This document shows, one piece after another, positions 13,811-19,653 of a DNA stretch of 19,653 nucleotides (positions within the stretch are counted from its first letter, which is position 1; each line of letters opens with the position of its first letter). Below the pieces are notes generated by a model, which did no database searches, was not told where the DNA came from, and saw only the letters and a program-made list of their open reading frames with translations. The DNA lies in contig CAKPRA010000032.1 in assembly GCA_934180065.1 (NCBI GenBank), positions 1-19,653 on the forward strand, written 5' to 3'. The position numbers were made by a program, and so were the translations under genes. This DNA is from an uncultured Clostridia bacterium. Its GTDB lineage: Bacteria > Bacillota > Clostridia > TANB77 > CAG-508.

Positions 13811-14281
13811 ATGTTTAATGAATATGAATATAGTTCAAAAGTTAATGATATAACACCATTTATAGAATATTGTGAAAATAACGGTTATGAAAAACAAAGT
13901 GAATATGACCAAATAAGAACTTTATATAAAAATAAAGATAAACTTTTAGCAAGAGTAACAAAAAATGAAGTTAATGGAAATCAAAAGATTTTTTTTGATT
14001 TAAAAGATGAAAATGATTCAAAAGATGTCTTAAAAATATTAAGAGAATCTGGAAAAATAGATGTAACAAATAATACAGAATTTGTAGATTCAATGTTAGG
14101 AATGTTAAATTTTTCTTTTCATAAGGAACTTAAAAGAAAAAGATATGTATATTTTAAAGATGGAGTAAAATTTGAAATTGATAATTATACACAACCAGCA
14201 ATGAAGGTTGCTGCAATCGAAGGAGAAAAAGAAAAGGTTGATAAAGTGTATAATGAACTTAAAAAATTTTTTGATGTTTAA
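13811..14281 (+). CDS. CYTH-like domain protein
   Basis: The protein has 156 residues. AAAGGAG (13794-13800) is 10 nt before ATG 13811; an ATG at 13802 is too close. Features fit a CYTH/triphosphate-tunnel fold. These are the initial E-x-E-like strand (MFNEYEYSSKVNDI), a helix (FIEYCENNGYEK), paired basic strands (KLLARVTKNEV, KELKRKRYVYFKDGVKFEID) and the late acidic strand (MKVAAIEGEKEKVDKVYNEL). CYTH enzymes hydrolyse inorganic triphosphate or thiamine triphosphate, or make cAMP. Here the first ExExK motif reads EYEYSSK, so metal and triphosphate binding is plausible but not certain. It is monocistronic, with a promoter at 13688-13716 and a terminator at 14343-14376. Confidence 0.65.
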   Translation: MFNEYEYSSKVNDITPFIEYCENNGYEKQSEYDQIRTLYKNKDKLLARVTKNEVNGNQKIFFDLKDENDSKDVLKILRESGKIDVTNNTEFVDSMLGMLNFSFHKELKRKRYVYFKDGVKFEIDNYTQPAMKVAAIEGEKEKVDKVYNELKKFFDV

Positions 14282-14342
14282 TATGATAAATAAAATTTTT
14301 CGTGTTTATTATATATGATAATAAAGATTAATAAATTAAAAG

Positions 14343-14376
14343 AAAGGGCTAGGAATAAGAAATTCCTAGTCTTTTT
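14343..14376 (+). terminator. Terminator after the CYTH-like gene
   Basis: A 14-bp stem with two G-T wobbles pairs 14343-14356 (ending CTAGGAAT) with 14362-14375 (starting ATTCCTAG) around a 5-nt loop, with T residues at the 3' side. Confidence 0.72.
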
Positions 14377-14562
14377 GTGCGTAAACAAAAAGTAAGACTT
14401 AAAAATTTTTATTAAATTTGTATAATTTTTTTTACTATTATGTTAAAATAAAAATTAATAAAACACATTAAGATTTGAGAAATAAAAAATTGCATTAATG
14501 GAAAAAGTATAATTAGTAAAAGTAAAAATTTTGAAATAAATAGAACAAAGGAGAATGATAAT

Positions 14563-14979
14563 ATGAAAAATGAATCTATTAAAGGTATGAACAAAGCAGA
14601 TAAAATAAAGAGAATTAAGAGAAAAAAGAAAACAATTTTGTTAAGTATTGGAATTATTATTACCATATTAATAGTATGTATAGTTTTATTTGTGTTAAAA
14701 GAAGCAAATGTGATAGGAAAAAACAAAAATGAATCATCTGGAGTAGCTCAGAGCATTACGGAAAATAGCGATGAACAGAAAAAGAAAAAAGCAATAGATG
14801 TGGCTTTAAATAAATTTCGTGAGTTAGGTGAAAATGTAAATGAAAATGAATTAGAGGTAATGAAGATAAAGAGAAAAAATGAGTATTACTACTATATTTC
14901 ATCTAAGCAAAATACAGTTGAAGTAAGATTATCAGATAATAAGATTATCAGGGTAAATAGTATATTGGTGGAAAAATGA
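14563..14979 (+). CDS. Single-TM protein with small outer domain, uncharacterised
   Basis: The protein has 138 residues and starts 9 nt after AAAGGAG. A very basic N terminus (KADKIKRIKRKKK) precedes one membrane helix (LLSIGIIITILIVCIVLFVL, about residues 27-46), so the C-terminal ~90 residues should lie outside. The outer part has an Asn/Ser-rich linker and a helix (KAIDVALNKFRELGENVNEN). Paired strands follow (NEYYYYISSKQNTVEVRLSD, KIIRVNSILVEK) in a layout reminiscent of PepSY-type modules. That likeness is weak. The stop TGA is immediately followed by an in-frame TAA. I could not find a convincing promoter in the ~185 nt upstream, although AT-rich -10-like elements abound. Confidence 0.7.
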   Translation: MKNESIKGMNKADKIKRIKRKKKTILLSIGIIITILIVCIVLFVLKEANVIGKNKNESSGVAQSITENSDEQKKKKAIDVALNKFRELGENVNENELEVMKIKRKNEYYYYISSKQNTVEVRLSDNKIIRVNSILVEK

Positions 14980-15013
14980 TAATGGTAATATTTCCTATTA
15001 TATAAAAAAGGAT

Positions 15014-15075
15014 ACGCCAAAAGATTGAACACAAAATTACAGCGTAATTTTGGCTTGCGAATAAAGACGCGGACT
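15014..15075. repeat. Possible intergenic repeat element with nested hairpins
   Basis: AAAATTAC (15033-15040) pairs with GTAATTTT (15044-15051) around AGC. GCCAAAA (15016-15022) can alternatively pair with TTTTGGC (15048-15054). The patch is GC-richer than its flanks and does not encode a gene. I suspect a dispersed repeat of this lineage, but no second copy is in the window. Confidence 0.3.
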
Positions 15076-15140
15076 TTAAAGTGTTTTAAACAGAGCAAAT
15101 GTTACTATATATAAATAATTTCATAAAATTTAATAAAAGG

Positions 15141-15175
15141 AATACAAGATATTTGATATTTTGTATTTTTTTTTT
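15141..15175 (+). terminator. Terminator after the single-TM protein gene
   Basis: A 12-bp stem with one G-T wobble pairs 15141-15152 with 15156-15167 around a TTG loop, followed by a run of about ten T residues. It lies some 160 nt after the stop at 14979 and is the only strong terminator before the next strand-matched gene's leader. Confidence 0.7.
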
Positions 15176-15221
15176 GTCTAATTTTAGTCCTTAGGGAAAA
15201 GGAAAATACAAGTATTTTTGA

Positions 15222-15251
15222 TATATTATTGTTATTTGTAACAATAATATA
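15222..15251. repeat. Perfect 13-bp hairpin in the leader of the secreted-protein gene
   Basis: Positions 15222-15234 pair exactly with 15239-15251 around TTTG. No T run follows, so it is not a standard terminator. It is one of two strong hairpins between the upstream terminator and the dockerin-protein gene. Confidence 0.6.
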
Positions 15252-15325
15252 ATAAAAATTTAATAATTCGATAAAAAAATATTTAGAATTATAAATCCGT
15301 AAGAAAACATGTGTAATATTTTGTC

Positions 15326-15363
15326 AAAAAAATAATAAGTAAATTTGTACTTATTATTTTTTT
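15326..15363 (+). terminator. Perfect 16-bp hairpin with T tract upstream of the secreted-protein gene
   Basis: Positions 15326-15341 pair exactly with 15348-15363 around AATTTG, and the right arm ends in seven T residues. It lies only 57 nt before the start codon of the next gene, after another terminator at 15141-15175. It may insulate the gene from upstream transcription, or act as an attenuator if transcription begins upstream. A TATAAT (15367-15372) just after it could be the -10 of the gene's promoter, with a poor -35 (TTTGTA) inside the hairpin. Confidence 0.55.
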
Positions 15364-15419
15364 ATATATAATTTTAATTAAATTGGTAAAATTGATAGTT
15401 TAGATGGGAGGAATCAGTA

Positions 15420-16766
15420 TTGCAGAAAAGATTAAATACGCATGTGTTAGTTATATTTAATTTAATAATATTCATTTTTGTATTTAACTGCAATATTGTA
15501 AATGCAGAAAGTGTAGATATAACTCCGAATGAAAATCAATATTTAGAATTGAGAGCTGTAGAGGTAAAAAATGTAACTGATAAGGATAAACAAGTTATAT
15601 TCGAGCTCTGGGCTCATGAAATTGAGTTTAAAGGGTTTGATGTTAGATTTTCTTATGATGGAACACATTTTGCACCATCTAATATAAATACAAATGAGTA
15701 TACAGATGATGAAACTGAATTTTTTAAGTTTGAAACTGAATTTTCTGATTGTTTGGAATTGTTTACAGTTCCATACACAGGAACTTCAACAGGAGGAATG
15801 AGAGCGGTTGTTTCGTTCAATCCACCAATTTCAGAATCTGAACATATTAAAAATAAAGAAAATGTTGGAATGATTGTTGATTCATCTGGAAGTGTTTTAT
15901 TAGGAACACTAAGTTTTAGAACAACATTAGATAAATTTGATATAAGCAGTTTCAAATTGGAAACATCAGATACAGTATCGCCTAAAACCGGAGTAAAAAT
16001 AAGTATAGATGATAGTACATATTACGAAAATCAGTCGACATTTCGTTTTACAGATAAATCGGCGTCAAAAAATGCAGATTTAGCTAATATAAAACTAAGC
16101 AATGGTAATGAAGATGATGAAAATTACAAGGAATATGCTTTAAATCCTAGCTTTGATAAAAATACATTAGAATATGCAACCGAATTGCTTGAATATGTAG
16201 ATAAAGTCAATTTGGAAGTGACAAAAGATGATGAAAAATCTTCTATAGTAATTAAGCAACCTAAACACGATGAAAATGGAGATTTAATTTTTGAAGATGA
16301 TGGTTCAACAATTGTATATGAAGAAAAAAATTTGGATGATTTAAAAACCGAGATAGTACTAAATAAATTAGGTGAACCAGATACAGTAATAGAGCTGAAA
16401 GTAACGGCAGAAGATGAAGTTACAACTAAAACATACAAAATAACAATTCATAGACCATATGGAACCATTAAAGGTTCAATACATACAGTTAATTCAAATG
16501 ATATTCATATTGCAGATGTGAAAGTATACAACAATTCAGATCAAATAGATTGGGAAAACATTTCAAGCCACGATGAGCTAGATAATTATAAAACTGTATT
16601 AAATAAAAAAACAAATGAAGATGGAACATATGAAATTAAGGTGATTCCTGGAAACTATGATGTGTTAATTGATAAAGTTGCTTATTTAGATTACATTGTT
16701 ACAACAATTCAAGTAAATGAAAATGATGAAATAGATTTGGATAATGTTGAATTAATACCACGGTGA
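15420..16766 (+). CDS. Secreted multidomain protein, dockerin lost from frame by one base
   Basis: TTG 15420 follows GGGAGG with 8 nt of spacing. The product starts with a signal peptide (LVIFNLIIFIFVFNCN, cleavage near VNA-ES). Residues ~28-215 form a beta-rich, cohesin-like sandwich (IEFKGFDVRFSYDGTHFAPS). Residues ~219-345 resemble a cadherin-like beta-sandwich domain (YALNPSFDKNTLEYAT, then VTAEDEVTTKTYKITIH). Residues ~349-445 resemble a carboxypeptidase-regulatory/CNA-B-like domain (KKTNEDGTYEIKVIPGNYDV). The frame closes as LIPR-TGA at 16764-16766, but a dockerin follows at once in the +1 frame (16762-16959), where homologous proteins would read LIPGDVN. Either one base was inserted or ribosomes shift frame there. 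An extracellular scaffold or adhesin role is inferred. The next gene lies 16 nt after the dockerin stop and is probably in the same operon. Confidence 0.82.
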   Translation: MQKRLNTHVLVIFNLIIFIFVFNCNIVNAESVDITPNENQYLELRAVEVKNVTDKDKQVIFELWAHEIEFKGFDVRFSYDGTHFAPSNINTNEYTDDETEFFKFETEFSDCLELFTVPYTGTSTGGMRAVVSFNPPISESEHIKNKENVGMIVDSSGSVLLGTLSFRTTLDKFDISSFKLETSDTVSPKTGVKISIDDSTYYENQSTFRFTDKSASKNADLANIKLSNGNEDDENYKEYALNPSFDKNTLEYATELLEYVDKVNLEVTKDDEKSSIVIKQPKHDENGDLIFEDDGSTIVYEEKNLDDLKTEIVLNKLGEPDTVIELKVTAEDEVTTKTYKITIHRPYGTIKGSIHTVNSNDIHIADVKVYNNSDQIDWENISSHDELDNYKTVLNKKTNEDGTYEIKVIPGNYDVLIDKVAYLDYIVTTIQVNENDEIDLDNVELIPR

Positions 16767-16959
16767 TGTAAATAAGGATGGAATTGTTGAAGGTGAAGAT
16801 CTTACATATATAAATATTTATTATGATATTATGTCAGATGATGAAAATTATAATTTATCATATGATTTGAATGAGGACGGAATAATAGAAGGTGAAGATC
16901 TTACATATATAAACATTTATTATGACATTATGAAAACAGTTAAAGAATATAAAAAATAA
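16762..16959 (+). pseudogene. Type I dockerin module, out of frame with its gene
   Basis: In the +1 frame after the preceding ORF, the sequence encodes two copies of a dockerin calcium-binding segment. The first reads GDVNKDGIVEGEDLTYINIY and the second DLNEDGIIEGEDLTYINIYY, ending in MKTVKEYKK and TAA 16957-16959. Each has the D-x-N-x-D-G-x-V/I-x-x-x-D loop of dockerins, with E instead of N/D at loop position 9. The two copies are almost identical at DNA level over about 40 nt. The frame upstream is closed by TAA at 16753-16755, and no start codon with a ribosome site exists. It can therefore be made only as a fusion through a frameshift. Confidence 0.8.
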
Positions 16960-16975
16960 GAAAGGATATGTAAAA

Positions 16976-19653
16976 ATGGAAAAAGAGAAAGTTTTTAGTA
17001 AAAAAATAATAGCATTAATTACAACTATAATGATTTTATCACAAATATTTTCTCCATTAGGATTATTTATGACAGTTTCAAAAGCTGCATCTACACCACA
17101 AACTCCAGCTGTTGTAATAAGAAAAAGCACTGATATTCAAACTAGTGCAAATGGAAAATGGTTTCAGGTGCAATTTGCATTTGTTGGAGATTTTTGGCCT
17201 TATATGTTTGACCTAAAACTTAAATATGATTCAACCAAAATTGAACCAGCAAATAAGGGAACTAAAAAGAAAGCTACATCATTGGCACAATCAATAAATC
17301 AAGAATCATCATATGCAACAAGTTTTATGACATCAACATCATATCTTGATACAAAAGCTTCGACATTTAGATTAATACCAAACACAGGAGCACCAGAAAA
17401 TCCAATTGATTATGGTCCGGATGATTCTGGTACTTATGATGGGTATATGCTTATTTATACAATGACATTTAGGTTGACAGATGAGTCTTTAACAGATGAT
17501 GATTTAACAGAAGATATTTTTTCATTAAGCCCAACTGCAGCTACAGATGGATTTAAGCTTATTTGGGATGCAGATGAACAAAATGGAAATCCAACTCAAC
17601 AGAACACTACAGATTCGTCATACTTAAAGTTTGACGGATTTGCAGAGCAAAGTAAAACTGTTACATCAATAGCAGTTAAAGATGAACCTAGTAAAACTGA
17701 ATATGATCACGGGGATACAGTTAATTTAGCTGGTGGTGTTATTACAGTTACTTATAGTGATAACAGTACTGAAGATGTAAGTATGACAGATCCTAAAGTA
17801 AGTATTGATTCTGGAAGTATAGCAAATATTAATAATAATGTTGTTAAAATTAGCTATTCTGGTAAAACAACAACTTTTAATATTAAAGTAAATGATCCTG
17901 TTGATTCATTAGCTGTTACATCTCCTATGAATACTATTGAATATAGCCACGGAGATAACTTAGATTTCACAGGTTTAAAACTTACAGCAACCAAAAGAAG
18001 TGGAGCAACAGAAGATTTAACAAGCACTAGTGATGGTGTTTCAATTAGCGAAAATGTAGCTAGTGTAAATTCTAACAAATTTACTCAAACATCAGCTGAT
18101 GGAGTTGTACCAATTAAGGGAACTCAGGTTATTACATTTTCTTATAAAAATAAAACTGCTGATGAAACAATTATTGTAAATGATACAATTAGTAGTGTTA
18201 GCTTAATTAGCCAGCCTACAAAAACTGTATATAAAAGAGGAGAAGATTTAAATTTAACAGGTGCTCAAGTTAAGGTTTTATTAGCAAGTGGAAATTCTAC
18301 TACTATTAATTTACCAGATGGAAGTGTTAAAGTTTCAAATTTTGATAATACAAAAACAGGTGTAAAACAAAATTTAACAGTAAGTTTTGGTGGAAAGAAT
18401 GCAGATTCAACAATTGATGTTGAAGCATATAACTACATTGTTTCATCTGAAATAACAGCACCTACAAAACTTGATTATAATTATAATACAGATTTGAATT
18501 TAAATGGTGGAAAGCTAACACTTGTTTATAAAGATACTACTATAAAAAATGTAAATTTAACTAGTGCAATGATATCTGGTTATGATAAAACAAAAATTGG
18601 CACTCAACAAATAACGGTTACATATGACACAAATTATGTTTTATCAGATGGAACAATAATTCCAGAAAAAATAGTTAAAACTTTTGAAGTAGAAGTACAT
18701 AATAATGCACAAACAATAGAAATAACAGCACCAACAAAAACAACATATGGACACGGAGATAGTTTATCATTAGAGGGCGGAAAAATAGAAGTAACATATG
18801 CAGATGGAACAAAACAAACCCCAGAAATGACATCTGATATGGTAACAGAAACAAATACAGGCTCTAGTGTAAATATGAGTCCAAATGAAAGTGAATACGG
18901 AGAAAATCACAAAGTAACAAAGAATTTAACAATAAAATATGAAGAAGACGGAATACAAAAAACAGCAACATATGAAATAGAAATAATAAACAAAATAACA
19001 AGCATACAAATGCATACAACGCCAAAAACAAATTATAATGTAAATGATGCATTAGATGTAACAAATGGCGAAATACTTGTAACAAGACAAACAGGGGAAA
19101 CAGAAGTAATAGAAATAACAGAAAATATGGTAACAGGATTCGACTCAAGCAAAGAAAACACAAAATTACCATTAAAAGTAACATACACAGAAAATGGAGA
19201 AACAAAAGAAACAAGTTACGAAGTATCAGTAAAAGATAGCGTAACAAGCATAAGTATAAAAGCAAATCCAAGTAAAACAGAATACAAATATGGAGAGTCA
19301 TTAGACTTAACAGGAGCAACAATAAGTGTAGTAAAAGGAAGTGGAACAATAGACATTCCAATAACAGATGATATGGTAAGTGGATATGACCAAACAACAG
19401 TAGGAAAACAAACAGTAAAAGTATCATATGGAGGACAAGAAACAACATTTGAGATAACAGTAAAAGACTACATAAAAGACATAACACTAACAGCTCCAAC
19501 AAAAACAGAATATAAATACGGAGAAGCATTAGATCTAACAGGAGGCCAAGTACAGAAAGTAATGGCAAGTGGAGCACAAGAGCCAGCAGTAGATTTAACA
19601 GACAGCAGTGTTACAGTAAGTGGATATAATGCAAACAAAGCCGGAAAACAAAC
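16976..19653 (+). CDS. Large secreted Ig-like (Big_3) repeat protein, partial at window end
   Basis: ATG 16976 follows AAAGGA, 16 nt after the dockerin stop. The first 892 codons are in the window and the gene continues beyond it. A signal peptide (IIALITTIMILSQIFSPLGL, cleavage near SKA-AS) is followed by an N-terminal beta domain (~residues 45-228). Its WPYMFDLKLKYDSTKIEPAN echoes the equivalent strand of the preceding protein, so it is probably cohesin-like. At least eight Big_3-type Ig repeats follow, starting near residues 229, 309, 405, 488, 578, 674, 756 and 833. Each has the PxKTxYxxGxxLxLxG opening and a sGYDxxxxGxqxxxvxY core. Repeat proteins of this type are surface adhesins or stalks. 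Codon use changes sharply from repeat 5 onwards. The C-terminal anchor is outside the window. Confidence 0.88.
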   Translation, partial: MEKEKVFSKKIIALITTIMILSQIFSPLGLFMTVSKAASTPQTPAVVIRKSTDIQTSANGKWFQVQFAFVGDFWPYMFDLKLKYDSTKIEPANKGTKKKATSLAQSINQESSYATSFMTSTSYLDTKASTFRLIPNTGAPENPIDYGPDDSGTYDGYMLIYTMTFRLTDESLTDDDLTEDIFSLSPTAATDGFKLIWDADEQNGNPTQQNTTDSSYLKFDGFAEQSKTVTSIAVKDEPSKTEYDHGDTVNLAGGVITVTYSDNSTEDVSMTDPKVSIDSGSIANINNNVVKISYSGKTTTFNIKVNDPVDSLAVTSPMNTIEYSHGDNLDFTGLKLTATKRSGATEDLTSTSDGVSISENVASVNSNKFTQTSADGVVPIKGTQVITFSYKNKTADETIIVNDTISSVSLISQPTKTVYKRGEDLNLTGAQVKVLLASGNSTTINLPDGSVKVSNFDNTKTGVKQNLTVSFGGKNADSTIDVEAYNYIVSSEITAPTKLDYNYNTDLNLNGGKLTLVYKDTTIKNVNLTSAMISGYDKTKIGTQQITVTYDTNYVLSDGTIIPEKIVKTFEVEVHNNAQTIEITAPTKTTYGHGDSLSLEGGKIEVTYADGTKQTPEMTSDMVTETNTGSSVNMSPNESEYGENHKVTKNLTIKYEEDGIQKTATYEIEIINKITSIQMHTTPKTNYNVNDALDVTNGEILVTRQTGETEVIEITENMVTGFDSSKENTKLPLKVTYTENGETKETSYEVSVKDSVTSISIKANPSKTEYKYGESLDLTGATISVVKGSGTIDIPITDDMVSGYDQTTVGKQTVKVSYGGQETTFEITVKDYIKDITLTAPTKTEYKYGEALDLTGGQVQKVMASGAQEPAVDLTDSSVTVSGYNANKAGKQ
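17660..19653 (+). repeat. Array of at least eight Big_3-type Ig-like repeats
   Basis: The repeat units are 77-96 codons long and begin at about 17660, 17900, 18188, 18437, 18707, 18995, 19241 and 19472. The last is cut by the window end. Protein similarity is strongest at the opening (SKTEYKYGESLDLTG-like) and at the closing strand. Units 7 and 8 are also close at DNA level over the opening ~50 nt. Such arrays change copy number by recombination, so the array length may differ between strains. Confidence 0.8.

Noticed and set aside
15176..15400. Known riboswitch upstream of the secreted-protein gene
   Set aside because: No conserved core of any riboswitch class I know can be seen, only simple AT-rich hairpins.
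18864..19577. Reverse-strand ORF of 237 codons, extremely Leu-rich
   Set aside because: It is the antisense of the A-ending codon region of the Ig-repeat gene. The codon skew removes antisense stops, and there is no ribosome site or domain.
17660..19653. CRISPR-like regular repeats
   Set aside because: The periodicity of about 230-290 nt is that of encoded Ig domains. No short direct repeats with unique spacers are present anywhere in the window.

Overview
The window comes from a very AT-rich, low-GC Gram-positive bacterium, most likely a gut-type member of the Clostridia. The grounds are strong AAGGAGG-type ribosome binding sites, textbook TTGACA/TATAAT promoters, U-tailed hairpin terminators, a Spo0E-like sporulation phosphatase, and a paired YmfF/YmfH-like M16 peptidase set next to lgt. 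All but a few genes are on the + strand.

Region 1 (1-4.2 kb) looks like conserved chromosome. It holds two adjacent M16B peptidase-family genes (one carries the R/Y motif, the other the HxxEH zinc site), prolipoprotein diacylglyceryl transferase (lgt), a small Spo0E-like gene with its own promoter and terminator, and tRNA-Leu(UAA) with a consensus promoter and terminator.

Region 2 (4.2-6.4 kb), just downstream of the tRNA, is a graveyard. It contains scraps of coiled-coil-like coding sequence, a scrambled TnpV-like fragment, a reverse-strand fragment of visibly higher GC, and a promoter driving the first ~22 codons of a lost gene. After these come an intact small Nudix-fold-like protein without the catalytic Nudix box, a truncated CYTH gene and a frameshifted AlbA/AAA_4-type ATP-binding protein gene. 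This is the pattern of an old integrated element that has eroded.

Region 3 (6.4-15 kb) is accessory. It has an uncharacterised two-gene operon, a membrane-anchored YD-repeat-like gene broken by one in-frame TGA, and a large coiled-coil protein. It also has an XRE-HTH/SAM-methyltransferase fusion, a conserved two-TM small protein and an XRE regulator whose 3' end has been replaced by a decayed copy of the YD-like gene's 5' end. The last genes are a YbjQ/UPF0145 gene with a membrane partner, a CYTH-like protein and a single-TM protein. Two perfect palindromes (43 nt near 8.93 kb and 32 nt near 12.27 kb) lie in intergenic regions.

Region 4 (15-19.65 kb) encodes two consecutive secreted proteins. 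The first has a signal peptide, a cohesin-like beta-sandwich, a cadherin-like domain, a carboxypeptidase-regulatory-like domain and a dockerin that is out of frame by one base. The second runs off the window end and has a signal peptide, a related N-terminal domain and at least eight Big_3-type Ig-like repeats. Codon choice within this repeat array switches sharply at about 18.7 kb. The pair looks like a cell-surface or extracellular assembly, possibly joined by cohesin-dockerin-type contacts.
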